In this document: positions 17,033-26,018 of the stretch, in pieces
Position numbering within the stretch: position 1 is the first letter of the stretch
Layout: each line of letters begins with the position of its first letter
Assembly: GCF_035653575.1 (NCBI RefSeq)
Contig: NZ_DASRBQ010000068.1
Coordinates: forward strand, 1-64,000
From: Actinocrinis sp035653575
GTDB lineage: Bacteria > Actinomycetota > Actinomycetes > Streptomycetales > Catenulisporaceae
Direction: 5' to 3'
DNA: 64,000 nt
The notes under the pieces: generated by a model
What the model was told of the DNA's origin: nothing
The model's input: only the letters and a program-made list of their open reading frames with translations
The model's database searches: none
Position numbers and translations under genes: made by a program

Positions 17033-17446
17033 ATGCATCCGTTCCGCAAGGCCGTCGAGGCCCGGGACCACGAGGCGGTGACCGCGCTGCTGGCCGACGA
17101 TGTCGTGTTCACCAGCCCGGTCGCCTTCAAGCCCTACCCCGGCAAGCCGATCACCGCAGCGATCCTGCGTGGCGTGCTGCGCGTGTTCGAGGACTTCACC
17201 TACATCCGCGAGATCGCCAACCCGGACGGCCGCGACCTGGCCCTCGTCTTCACCGCGACCGTGAACGGCAGAAAGCTGACCGGGTGCGACTTCCTGCACT
17301 TCGACGAGGACGGCAAGATCGACGACTTCATGGTCATGGTGCGCCCACTCTCCGGGGCCAACGCACTGGCCGACGCCATGAACGCCCAGTTCGACCAGAT
17401 CGCCCGGGAGGCGGCGGAGGCCTCGCGACGTAGTGCAATTTCTTGA
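17033..17446 (+). CDS. SnoaL/NTF2-like nuclear transport factor 2 family protein
   Basis: 137 residues from ATG 17033 (GTG 17024 is the alternative). The cone fold is recognisable: FRKAVEARDHEAVTALLADD, VVFTSPVAFKPYPGK, VLRVFEDFTYIREIA and LHFDEDGKIDDFMVMVRPLS. Members act as small isomerases or hydrolases, or simply bind ligands; no substrate can be named. It is followed by a PadR regulator after 29 nt on the same strand, which suggests an autoregulated two-gene operon. Confidence 0.8.
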   Translation: MHPFRKAVEARDHEAVTALLADDVVFTSPVAFKPYPGKPITAAILRGVLRVFEDFTYIREIANPDGRDLALVFTATVNGRKLTGCDFLHFDEDGKIDDFMVMVRPLSGANALADAMNAQFDQIAREAAEASRRSAIS

Positions 17447-17475
17447 CTAGCCGACGAGGGGACTGAAGCACCGGC

Positions 17476-18135
17476 ATGGCACTGCGCAATGCGCTGCTGG
17501 CGACGCTCCTGGACGGCGAGGCGTCCGGCTACGACCTGTCCAAGAGCTTTGACGCGTCGGTGGCGAACTTCTGGATGGCCACCCCGCAGCAGCTCTACAA
17601 GGAACTCGAGGCCATGCAGGCCGAGGGGCTCGTGGCGGCCCGAGTCGTGGAGCAGGACCGTAGGCCGAACAAGCGAGTCTACCGCCTGACGGAGGCCGGC
17701 CTCGCGGCGCTGCGCGAGTTCACCGCGCAGCCCGCCAAGGTGACCGCGATCCGGGATGAACTGCTGGTCAAGGTGCAGGCGGTGGACGTCGGAGACCGCG
17801 AGGCCGTGCTTGCCGCGGTCGCGCAGCGCCTCGACCTGGCGCGCGCGAAGCTGGCGCGCTACGACCGGATGCGGGCGCGGCTGCTGGCCGGGCGCACCGA
17901 GGAGGAGTACTTCGACGAGGTCGAGCGCGTCGGACCGTACCTGACGTTGATGCGGGGCCGCGCCTTCGAGAAGGAGAACATCCGCTGGGCGCAGCGGGCG
18001 CTGGAGGTATTGGAGGTGCGGGAGAAGCGGTCCGGGGGTGAGGGTCGGGGCTATTCAGTGAAGGGCGGCGCGAAGCTGAGTGGCGGCGGGGCGGCCGGCG
18101 GTGCCGGTTCGGTCGGCCCGCCGCCGAGTCTTTGA
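17476..18135 (+). CDS. PadR family transcriptional regulator
   Basis: 219 residues. N-terminal winged helix as in PadR: LLATLLDGEASGYDLSKSFD, TPQQLYKELEAMQAEGLVAA and RRPNKRVYRLTEAGLAALRE, followed by a C-terminal helical dimerisation domain (VGDREAVLAAVAQRLDLARA). The last 30 residues are Gly-rich and disordered. The gene ends 7 nt from the convergent GH13 stop. Its likely target is the upstream SnoaL-like gene. Confidence 0.9.
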   Translation: MALRNALLATLLDGEASGYDLSKSFDASVANFWMATPQQLYKELEAMQAEGLVAARVVEQDRRPNKRVYRLTEAGLAALREFTAQPAKVTAIRDELLVKVQAVDVGDREAVLAAVAQRLDLARAKLARYDRMRARLLAGRTEEEYFDEVERVGPYLTLMRGRAFEKENIRWAQRALEVLEVREKRSGGEGRGYSVKGGAKLSGGGAAGGAGSVGPPPSL

Positions 18136-18142
18136 CGACTGC

Positions 18143-19855
18143 TCAGCTATCAGCGCGGTACCAGGTCGTCGTGGTCGTACCGCCTGGGGTGCCACTGGAG
18201 ATGACTGCCTGGCCCCACTCGGCCGGGGCGTCGATCGGTGGGCCGTCGAAGACGGTGGCGCACACGTACTGCCCGCGGCGGAAGGCGATCGCGTCCTCGC
18301 GCTGGATTTCCAGCCACACCAGCGGGGCATCCGGGTCGAGGTGCCTGCGTTCGCCCAGGGCCCGGCGGTAGAAGGCCAGCACCGACTCGGGGTCCGCGTC
18401 CTGGCGGTCGACGCAGTAGTCGGCGAACCAGGCGGGTTGCGGGAGCCAGGGGGGCGTAGTCGTCGGGGCTGTGGCGTGGTCGGCTTCGTTTTGCGTGGCG
18501 AGGGTGAAGCCGAAGTTCGGGGCGTCGGCTCGCCAGGGCAGCGGGACGCGTGAGCCGTCGCGGCCGTGTTCCGTGCCGCCCGAGCGCTCCCAGATCGGGT
18601 CCTGGCGCGCGTCGTCCGGCAGGTCCTGGACCTCGGGCAGACCGAGCTCCTCACCCTGGTAGAGGTAGGCCGCGCCGGGCAGCGCGAGCATCAGCAGCAG
18701 CGCTGCCCTGGCCCGCTTGATCCCCAGCTGAACATCGACCGCTCCGCGCGCGCGAGTGCGCAGCGCGTTGGCGTCCGCGGTGTTGAGCGGCTCAGGATCG
18801 GTCAGGCCGTAGCGGGTGACCGCGCGGTGCACGTCGTGGCTGTTGAGCGTCCACGCCGGGACGCCCTCGGCGTGCTTGAGCGCGTCCACGCAGTCGGTGA
18901 TCGAGGTGCGGAACTCGCGGGCGTCGAAGGACTGCTGGAGCAGGTCGAAGTTGAAGACCTGGTGCAGCTCCCCGGGCCTGATGTAGTCCGCCGCCTCGGC
19001 CGGGGGCAGCCAGACCTCGCCGACCAGCGCCAGCTCGCGGCCGTAGCCGTCCGCGAGCGCGCGCCAGCGGCGGAAGATCTCGTGTACCCCGGGCTGGTTC
19101 CACAGGTACGGGTTGTCCCCGGCCGGGTCGTCGAGGTCCGGCAGGTCCGGGTGCTTGACCATGGCGTAGGCCACGTCGATGCGGAAGCCGTCCACGCCGC
19201 GGTCGAACCAGGTGCGCAGCACCTCGTCGAACATGTCCGCGACCTGCGGGTTGGCCCAGTTGAAGTCCGGCTGGCTGGCATCGAAGCTGTGCAGGTACCA
19301 CTGTTCCGGCTCGCCGTCCGGGGCGGTGAGCCGGGTCCAGGCCGGGCCGCCGAAGGTGGAGCGCCAGTTGTTCGGGGGCTGCGATCCGCCGGGGCCGCGG
19401 CCGTCCCGGAAGATGAACCTGGCGCGTTCATCCGAGCCGGGGCCGGCCGCGACCGCGCGGCGGAACCACGCGTGCTGGCTCGAGCAGTGGTTGGGCACCA
19501 GGTCCATCAGCAGCTTCAGACCCCGGGCGTGCGCCGCGTCACGCAGCGCCTCGAACGCGGGCATCCCGCCGTAACGCTCGTCGATGACGGTGTAGTCGGC
19601 CACGTCGTAGCCGCCGTCGCGGTTCGGCGACGGGTAGCACGGGTTGAGCCAGACCCCGTCCACGCCGAGGCCGGCGATGTGGTCGAGCCGGGCCGCGATC
19701 CCGTTCAGGTCGCCGATGCCGTCGCCGTTCGCGTCGGCGAAGGAACGCACGTACAGCTGGTAGATGACGCCGTGGCGCCACCAGGCCGGCCGCTGTGCCG
19801 AAGCCGTGATGTTGTCGGACAAGGTGTCAGCCGCTTCCCGTGAGGTTCTGACCAA
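18143..19855 (-). CDS. GH13 alpha-glucosidase, probably oligo-1,6-glucosidase
   Basis: 570 residues from TTG 19855; another TTG 11 codons later is possible. GH13 regions are complete: DGVWLNP, MDLVPNH, GFRIDVAY with nucleophile D227, VGEVW with acid/base E280, and NSHD with D341. The residue after the nucleophile is Val (V228); in this subfamily Val goes with alpha-1,6 and Thr/Ala with alpha-1,4 specificity. There is no signal peptide, so it acts in the cytosol, splitting imported isomaltooligosaccharides to glucose. It is the last gene of the dextran operon, 12 nt behind the secreted GH66 gene. Confidence 0.9.
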   Translation of the reverse strand: MVRTSREAADTLSDNITASAQRPAWWRHGVIYQLYVRSFADANGDGIGDLNGIAARLDHIAGLGVDGVWLNPCYPSPNRDGGYDVADYTVIDERYGGMPAFEALRDAAHARGLKLLMDLVPNHCSSQHAWFRRAVAAGPGSDERARFIFRDGRGPGGSQPPNNWRSTFGGPAWTRLTAPDGEPEQWYLHSFDASQPDFNWANPQVADMFDEVLRTWFDRGVDGFRIDVAYAMVKHPDLPDLDDPAGDNPYLWNQPGVHEIFRRWRALADGYGRELALVGEVWLPPAEAADYIRPGELHQVFNFDLLQQSFDAREFRTSITDCVDALKHAEGVPAWTLNSHDVHRAVTRYGLTDPEPLNTADANALRTRARGAVDVQLGIKRARAALLLMLALPGAAYLYQGEELGLPEVQDLPDDARQDPIWERSGGTEHGRDGSRVPLPWRADAPNFGFTLATQNEADHATAPTTTPPWLPQPAWFADYCVDRQDADPESVLAFYRRALGERRHLDPDAPLVWLEIQREDAIAFRRGQYVCATVFDGPPIDAPAEWGQAVISSGTPGGTTTTTWYRADS

Positions 19856-19867
19856 AGAGCGTTTCGG

Positions 19868-22474
19868 TCAGGACAGAGAGAGGTTGTCGAGGTTGATCGC
19901 GTTCCGGCTGCCGGTGTCGTCCCAGATGACCACCGTGTGCAGTCCGGCGGTCAGCGTCACCGGGACGCTGACCGTGCTCCAGGCGTCCCAGGTGCCCAGG
20001 GTCGGGAAGCTGGGCGTGGCCACCTGGTTGCCGTCGACGGCGACGATGCGCGAGGCGTCGGTGCCGCCGTTGCCGTAGCGGAAGACCAGGTTGTGGGTGC
20101 CGGCGGTGGTGGCGTTGACGGTGAAGGACACGCCGCTGTTGGCCAGGTAGAAGTTGTCGACGAAGCCGCTGCCGGTGTAGCCGGGGTGGTTGGTGTTGGT
20201 GCCGACGTTGGTCAGCACGGCGTTCTCGGCCTCGTACTGGTTGTTCGCCGGGGTGTTGAAGGTGCGGTCGATGTAGACCATGTCCCAGTTGTTCAGGGAC
20301 GGCACGGTGAAGGTGATGTAGCGTCCGTTCGCGTCGCTGGAGACGGTGTAGCTCAGGCTGGTGCTGGTGCCGTGCGCGGTGTCCGGCGAGGCGACGTGCA
20401 CGGCGGTCGGGTTCTCGTCCGGGCCGAGGTAGTACTTCACGGCCAGGTTGCTCTGCGCAGGCGGCGTGGCCTTGCCCGCGTCGCGCCAGGTGCCGTCATT
20501 GCCCAGCAGGTTGACCAGGTGGATGACGTCGTCGCTCGAGGTCTTCTTCAGGTCGGTCCACACGGTGCCGCCCGAGGCGTTGCCGCTGGTGCTCACCCCG
20601 GCGATGGACAGGAACTGGCTGCCGGAGTCCACCGAGTGCACATCCGGTCCGTAGAGCAGGTTCTCGTAGGCGGTGATGAAGTCGTAGTAGTCCTTCATCC
20701 AGGAATGCAGCTGATTGGTCATCTGCTTGCTGTGGTCCGGGAAGTACGGCGCGGCCAGCATCTGATCGCCCTGGCCCATCTCGATGTGCGTCGCGCCGGA
20801 GGCGGCGAACGCCGAGTCGGCCAGCTCGACGGAGGTGGTGTCGAAGGTGCCGAGCACGAGGTTGTCGAGATTGATGTAGCCGGCGTCGGTGGAGCCGACC
20901 GCGACGGTGACGGTGTGCGTCCCGGCAGAAAGGGTCGGGGTGACGATGTCGGCGTTGGTGTACCAGTTGTTCCAGTTGTTACTGGTGTCGAACGGGAACT
21001 TCACGTCGCCGATCGGGCTGCCGTCCACCGAGATGGTGCGGGTCGCGTCGCCGCCGGTGGCGTTGGCGAAGCGGAAGACCAGGCTGTACTGGCGGGCCTC
21101 CGGCGCGCTGACGGTGAAGGTGACGCTGTCACCGACCTGCCCGAAGTTGGCCACGAAGCCGCTGCCGGTGTAGCCGGGGTGGTCGTTGGCGAAGGACACG
21201 CCACCGCCGAAGGTGCCGTTCTCGGCCTCGTAGGAGGGCCCTGCGTCGTCCTTGGAGTTGACGTAGGCGGCGACCTCGGAGGGGATGCCGCCGGAGGCCT
21301 GCTCCTGGCTGTCGATGTAGGACTTCACCGCCAGGTAGGTCTCGTGGTTGTCCCAGAGCTCTGAGTACAGGTAGTCCGAGGCCTTGGCCGCGGCGACGTT
21401 CGGGCCGCCGAAGCCGTCGACCGCGTTGAAGCCCACGACCTTGCCCGAGGTGGCCGACAGCGCGCTCTTGGTGGCGGTGACCAGGGAGGCCAGGCCCGAC
21501 TGCAGGTCGACCGGGTTGCCGGAGGTGTCGGTCATCGCGCCCCAGTTGCCCAGCTGGTCCAGGTGTGCGCCGTCGAAGCCCATGGAGTTGACCTGGTCGG
21601 CGTACTTGGCGGTGATGTAGTTCTGCCAGGAGGTGTTGGCCGGGTTGAACATGTACATCACGGTGTTCGGGTCGTCCGGCTTCATCTGGAACGACCACGG
21701 CTGGCCGGTGGACTGGTAGTTCAGGCCCCAGCTCGGCGAGACCCCGGAGACGCTCTGGTAGTTCTGCAGCGCGGCGTACGACATCGAGTACGGCATCGCG
21801 GCGACGCTGCGGCCGTGCGCGGCGGCGATGTAGGTCTTGACCGCGTTGGTCGAGATCACGTCGCCGTTCCAGCCGGTCCAGGTGGAGGGCAGGCTGCCGT
21901 CCGCGTTGTGCTCGACCGGGTTCTCGTGCCGCCACATCCAGTCGTAGAACTGCACGGCGTTGATGTGGTAGCGGCGCACCAGGGTGGCTATGTCGGCGTC
22001 CGCGGAGGCGCTGGTGGTGGAGGAGCTGTACGAGGTCAGATATCCGAGCCTGGGGAAGTGGGTCCAGTTGCTGGACACGTCGATCGCGGTGGCCGCCGTG
22101 GAGCTTCCAGCGCTGATTTGCACCAGGTAGCCGGTGAAGTCGGTGCTGGGCGGGGTGACCGAGAAGGTCACGGTGCTGGTGCCGTTGGCCGCGACCGTGG
22201 CCGGGACCGACCCGGAGGTGACCGTGCCGCCCAGGTGCGTGACGGTGTAGTTCACGTTGCCCGACCACGATCCGGCGCCGCTGGTCTCGTGCACGACCGC
22301 GGAGACGGTGGCGGAGGAGCCGGGGTTGTAGCGGGCCTGGTCGACGTAGGCGTCGGTCAGGCTGACCGTGCCGCCCGCGGCGTGCGCGGCGGGGGCCGCG
22401 CCGAGCAGGCCGGCGACGGTGAGCGCGGCCAGGGCGCCGATCATGGTTCTCGGGCGGCGAATGCGTCGTTGCAT
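19868..22474 (-). CDS. Secreted GH66 enzyme with two CBM35-like modules (cycloisomaltooligosaccharide glucanotransferase or dextranase)
   Basis: 868 residues from ATG 22474, preceded by GGAG; ATGs at 22486 and 22498 are in frame, the last overlapping the previous stop codon (TGATG). A Sec signal peptide ends near AAPAAHA. After an N-terminal beta domain comes the GH66 barrel with nucleophile D306 in FDGAHLDQLG and acid/base E372 in YSELWDNH. A CBM35-like module (about residues 414-540) is inserted after the barrel, and a second one (746-868) ends the protein. The internal CBM35 is the hallmark of CITase, which makes cyclic isomaltooligosaccharides from dextran; a plain endodextranase remains possible. 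Confidence 0.85.
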   Translation of the reverse strand: MQRRIRRPRTMIGALAALTVAGLLGAAPAAHAAGGTVSLTDAYVDQARYNPGSSATVSAVVHETSGAGSWSGNVNYTVTHLGGTVTSGSVPATVAANGTSTVTFSVTPPSTDFTGYLVQISAGSSTAATAIDVSSNWTHFPRLGYLTSYSSSTTSASADADIATLVRRYHINAVQFYDWMWRHENPVEHNADGSLPSTWTGWNGDVISTNAVKTYIAAAHGRSVAAMPYSMSYAALQNYQSVSGVSPSWGLNYQSTGQPWSFQMKPDDPNTVMYMFNPANTSWQNYITAKYADQVNSMGFDGAHLDQLGNWGAMTDTSGNPVDLQSGLASLVTATKSALSATSGKVVGFNAVDGFGGPNVAAAKASDYLYSELWDNHETYLAVKSYIDSQEQASGGIPSEVAAYVNSKDDAGPSYEAENGTFGGGVSFANDHPGYTGSGFVANFGQVGDSVTFTVSAPEARQYSLVFRFANATGGDATRTISVDGSPIGDVKFPFDTSNNWNNWYTNADIVTPTLSAGTHTVTVAVGSTDAGYINLDNLVLGTFDTTSVELADSAFAASGATHIEMGQGDQMLAAPYFPDHSKQMTNQLHSWMKDYYDFITAYENLLYGPDVHSVDSGSQFLSIAGVSTSGNASGGTVWTDLKKTSSDDVIHLVNLLGNDGTWRDAGKATPPAQSNLAVKYYLGPDENPTAVHVASPDTAHGTSTSLSYTVSSDANGRYITFTVPSLNNWDMVYIDRTFNTPANNQYEAENAVLTNVGTNTNHPGYTGSGFVDNFYLANSGVSFTVNATTAGTHNLVFRYGNGGTDASRIVAVDGNQVATPSFPTLGTWDAWSTVSVPVTLTAGLHTVVIWDDTGSRNAINLDNLSLS

Positions 22475-22497
22475 CGTTGGCTCCATGGGGGCGGTCA

Positions 22498-24111
22498 TCA
22501 GGGGTGGGTGGCGCGGCTCGGGTCGATCAGGACGAGCTGCCACAGGTGCGGCGCGGGCAGCTGTGCGTAGGCGAAGTCGCCGTCCAGGGTGACTTCGACG
22601 TCGATGAGCCGGGGGTGGCGGTCCGGGTCGGCGACGCGCACGCGGGGCGGTTCGGACCCGGCGCGGCGGATCTTGAGCGTGCCCGCGCCGACCTCGGCGG
22701 GGGCGTTGCGCGGCGCGTCCCACAGCGTGTCGCCCTGGCCGGCCAGGTTGATCAGATGCATGACATACCGGTCGCCGGCCTGGGTGATGCGGCGCCAGAT
22801 CGCCCCGGGCGTCGCGCTGTGGCCGACCGGGGTGCCCGTGTCGGGGTAGGTGACGTCGATGTCGTCGTTGTAGCTGCCCGCGAAGGAGCCGGTGACCTCC
22901 GTGATCCCGGGTGCGGTGAGCAGTTCGTCGTGCTCGACCAGGAAGTCGTACCAGCGGTGCAGCAGCGCCGCGGTGGACGGCTCGGTGGTGTGGTTGCGCA
23001 CGTAGTAGGGGTCGACCAGGATCCGGTCGGCCTCGCCGCACAGCAGTTGCGTGGCGCCGTGCGAGTAGAGCGTCGCCATGCTCAGCGCGGTGGCGCGATC
23101 CGCGCTCTGCGCTGGTGCGCTGTCGTAGACGTGCTGGTAGGCGGCGATCACGACGGGTTTGCCGGCCGCTTCGGTGCGGGCGCGCGTGGCGACCTGCGCA
23201 AGGTGTTCCAGCCCGACGTGCGGAGGCCAGACCTCGATATAGACCGCGTCCTGCGGCGCGGCGGCAGACGCCCAAGTCGGAAAGTCGTTGACGTTGTTGA
23301 ACACCAGCCGCGAGCCGGGCAGGGCCGCGCGCACCTGCTCGATCGTGGTGACGAAGCTGCGGGCGACGTCGACCGGCGTGCCGTCGGCGCGGCGGGCGCG
23401 CTTGGGGTAGCCGTACTGGTCCAGGTGGAAGCCGTCGAAGCCGACCCGCGCCACCGCGGTGCACACGTCGGCGGTGAAGTGCGCGATCCAGTCCTCGGCC
23501 GCGGGATCGACGATGAACAGGAAGTCACCGAGCGCGTACGGCTCCCCGCTCGCGGTCAGCAGCGCGTCATGCTCCCACTTGGCCCATTCCTGGCGGCCGA
23601 CCGCGTAGACCGCGGCGTAGCCGAGCGCGCTGGCGCCGACCTCGTGGCACAGCTCGATCAGGGAGCGGACGGTGTCGAGCGAGACCGGCTGGCCGAGCGC
23701 GTCGTCGTAGACCTCGCCGCCGCCGACCAGATCGGCGTGCCGGTAGGCCCAGTCGTAGAACTGAACCCCGGTCAGGTGCAGGCGGCGCAGGTTGTCGGCG
23801 ACCGCGGTCAGGTCGCGCCCGGGCCGGTAGTCCACGACGAAGCCGTAGCGCAGCACCGCGCGGGGGTCGGCCGCGACCTGCACGGCGGTGCGCGCGAGCA
23901 CCGCGGCGTCCGGGTCGCACAGCTCGACGCCGTACCCGCCGACCGGCAGGCGGCCCAGGTCGGCCACCCCGCGGCCGACCTCGCATTCGGCCTGCGTCTG
24001 CCCGAGGTGACGCGCCGTCAGCACCGCGCCCGGCGGGCAGTCGCCGCGCACCTCGATCAGCACCGGCTGGTCGGGCAGGTAGAGGGTTTTAGTGGGCAGT
24101 AGGTCGATCAT
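22498..24111 (-). CDS. Cytosolic GH66 enzyme (dextranase-like, acts on imported isomalto- or cycloisomaltooligosaccharides)
   Basis: 537 residues, no signal peptide. The start overlaps the stop of the preceding permease by 4 nt (ATGA). GH66 features match the secreted paralogue: VQFYDWAYRH near residue 120, nucleophile D231 in FDGFHLDQYG, acid/base E293 in AVYIEVWPPH, and C-terminal YVMHLINLAGQGDTLWD. CBM35 modules are absent. Because it is coupled to the importer genes and stays in the cytosol, its substrate is probably the transported oligosaccharide, possibly a cyclic one that needs opening before the GH13 enzyme can act. That role is inference. Confidence 0.85.
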   Translation of the reverse strand: MIDLLPTKTLYLPDQPVLIEVRGDCPPGAVLTARHLGQTQAECEVGRGVADLGRLPVGGYGVELCDPDAAVLARTAVQVAADPRAVLRYGFVVDYRPGRDLTAVADNLRRLHLTGVQFYDWAYRHADLVGGGEVYDDALGQPVSLDTVRSLIELCHEVGASALGYAAVYAVGRQEWAKWEHDALLTASGEPYALGDFLFIVDPAAEDWIAHFTADVCTAVARVGFDGFHLDQYGYPKRARRADGTPVDVARSFVTTIEQVRAALPGSRLVFNNVNDFPTWASAAAPQDAVYIEVWPPHVGLEHLAQVATRARTEAAGKPVVIAAYQHVYDSAPAQSADRATALSMATLYSHGATQLLCGEADRILVDPYYVRNHTTEPSTAALLHRWYDFLVEHDELLTAPGITEVTGSFAGSYNDDIDVTYPDTGTPVGHSATPGAIWRRITQAGDRYVMHLINLAGQGDTLWDAPRNAPAEVGAGTLKIRRAGSEPPRVRVADPDRHPRLIDVEVTLDGDFAYAQLPAPHLWQLVLIDPSRATHP

Positions 24112-24986
24112 CCCTTGACGGCTCCCGCGGTCAGGCCCTGTACGAAGTAGCGTTGGAAGAGCAGGAACACCACGATCACCGGCACCACGGCGATCACCGA
24201 GGCGGCGAACACCAGGCCCCACAGCGTGGAGTTCTCGCCCTGGAACAGCGCGATCGCCAGCGGCAGGGTCTGCTTGGACGGGGTGTTGATGATGGTCAGC
24301 GACCAGGCGAACTCGTCCCAGCTGGCCAGGAACGTGAAGATGGTCGCGGTGGCCAGGGCCGGCTTGGCCAGCGGCAGGATCAGGCGCCGGTAACGCGTCC
24401 ACGCCCCGGCTCCGTCCACCGTCATCGCCTGCTCCAGCTCCTTGGGGATCGCGGCGAAGAACCCGCGCAGCAGGAAGGTGTTGAGCGGCAGCGAACCGCC
24501 GACGTAGAAGACCACGAGACCGGCCAGCGAGTCGAGCAGGCCCAGGTACTTGGCCAGCACGAACTGCGGGATGATCAGCATCATCGCCGGGATCATCAGC
24601 CCGAGCAGCAGGGTCTTGTACAGCAGCTCCCGGCCCGGGAACGCGAAGCGCGCGAAGGCGTAGGCCATCATCGAGCTGAGCAGCAGCGAGAGCACCGTGG
24701 TGCAGGCCGCCACGATCAGGGAGTTGACGAAGTAGCGGGCGAAGTCGTGCGAGCTCCAGGCGCCGGTGTAGTTCGACACCGTCGCCGGGTGCGGGATGAA
24801 CTGCGGCGGCAGGGTGAGCACGTAGGCCTGGCTCTTGAACGAAGTCGAGAGCATGTACGCGAACGGCAGCAGCATGATCACCGCGCCGACGGCTAGCACC
24901 AGGTACCGCACGGCCTGCCCGGTGGCGCGCCGGCGCGAGCGGGTGCTGCGCGCGGGCGCGAGGGCGGTGGGGGACAGGGTGGTCAC
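24108..24986 (-). CDS. Carbohydrate ABC transporter permease (MalG type)
   Basis: 292 residues from GTG 24986, which overlaps the stop of the upstream permease by 4 nt. Six hydrophobic helices are visible. The EAA loop reads ELEQAMTVDGAGAWTRYRRL followed by ILPLAKPALAT, the site that docks the ATPase. The C-terminus ends FVQGLTAGAVKG as in MalG-type subunits. It forms the channel with the next permease and receives sugar from the lipoprotein encoded upstream. No ATPase gene lies in this operon. Confidence 0.93.
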   Translation of the reverse strand: MTTLSPTALAPARSTRSRRRATGQAVRYLVLAVGAVIMLLPFAYMLSTSFKSQAYVLTLPPQFIPHPATVSNYTGAWSSHDFARYFVNSLIVAACTTVLSLLLSSMMAYAFARFAFPGRELLYKTLLLGLMIPAMMLIIPQFVLAKYLGLLDSLAGLVVFYVGGSLPLNTFLLRGFFAAIPKELEQAMTVDGAGAWTRYRRLILPLAKPALATATIFTFLASWDEFAWSLTIINTPSKQTLPLAIALFQGENSTLWGLVFAASVIAVVPVIVVFLLFQRYFVQGLTAGAVKG

Positions 24987-26008
24987 GCCGCCTCCTCGGC
25001 ATCGCCGCGGAAGACCCGCAGCTGGACGACGGACAGGACGAACACGAACAGCGTCAGCAGCACGGCGATCGAGGAGCCGTAGCCGAAGTCGAGGTTCTTG
25101 AACGCCTGCTGGTACATGTACGTCAGCAGCACCTGCGTGGAGTCCGCCGGGCCGCCGCCGGTCATCAGCAGCACCGAGGTGAACACGTTGAACCCGCCGA
25201 TGACGAGCATCACCGTGACGAACAGCAGCGCCGGGCGCACCGCCGGCAGCGTCACCGCGCGGAAGCGGTGCCAGGCGCCGGCGCCGTCCATCTCGGCCGC
25301 CTCCAACAGCTCCTTGGACACGCCCTGCAGCGCGGCGAGGAAAATGACCATCGACCAGCCGACGCCCTTCCACACCCCGAGCGCGGAGACCGCGACCATC
25401 CCGGTCCAGCGGCCCGCCAGCCACGAGGTCGGCTGCGAGGTCACGTGCGTGACGTCGTGCAGCATCCAGTTGACCAGGCCGCTGTCCGCGAACAGGTACT
25501 GGAACAGCAGCGAGACCACCACCCAGCTGGTGACCACCGGCAGGTAGAACAGCACCCGGAACAGCGCGCGGCCCGGCGCCTTGTTGTTGAGCAGCGTCGC
25601 GACCAGGAACCCGAGCACGATCTGCGGCGGCACCGTGAACGCCATGTAGACGCCGCTGTTGGCCGCCGCCCGCCAGAACACCGGGTCGTGGAAGGCGCGG
25701 GTGTAGTTGGCGAACCCGGTGAAGCGGCTGACCGACCCGGCCACGATGTTCCAGTCGTAGAAGCTCATCTGGAACGCCCGCACCATCGGATAGACGATCA
25801 GGCCGAGGAAGAGCAGGAACCCGGGCGCCAGGAACAGCAGCGCGGTGCGCGAGGAGGCGGTGCGCCGCCACAGCGGCGCGCGGTTCGTTCCCCGGGGCCG
25901 GGGCGGCGGCCCCGCCGCGCCGGCATCGGCCGGCGCGACGAGGCGTGCGTCCGCGGGTTCAGACGTGGCGGCGTTCGACGACGCCGCGGCGTTCTGAGCG
26001 GTCATCAT
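24983..26008 (-). CDS. Carbohydrate ABC transporter permease (MalF type)
   Basis: 341 residues. A 45-residue Ala/Pro-rich cytoplasmic N-terminus precedes six membrane helices (first: LLFLAPGFLLFLGLIVYPMV). The EAA loop is ELLEAAEMDGAGAWHRFRAV then TLPAVRPALLF. Partner of the MalG-type subunit in the same operon, 10 nt behind the binding-protein gene. Specific for dextran-derived oligosaccharides by context only. Confidence 0.93.
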   Translation of the reverse strand: MMTAQNAAASSNAATSEPADARLVAPADAGAAGPPPRPRGTNRAPLWRRTASSRTALLFLAPGFLLFLGLIVYPMVRAFQMSFYDWNIVAGSVSRFTGFANYTRAFHDPVFWRAAANSGVYMAFTVPPQIVLGFLVATLLNNKAPGRALFRVLFYLPVVTSWVVVSLLFQYLFADSGLVNWMLHDVTHVTSQPTSWLAGRWTGMVAVSALGVWKGVGWSMVIFLAALQGVSKELLEAAEMDGAGAWHRFRAVTLPAVRPALLFVTVMLVIGGFNVFTSVLLMTGGGPADSTQVLLTYMYQQAFKNLDFGYGSSIAVLLTLFVFVLSVVQLRVFRGDAEEAA

Positions 26009-26018
26009 GCTGTGCGGC

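Noticed and set aside
22498..25002. 834-codon minus-strand frame running from the permease region through the cytosolic GH66 gene
   Set aside because: Only the part from 24111 resembles a protein (GH66); the earlier part is an out-of-frame reading of the permease gene with biased Arg/Ala content.
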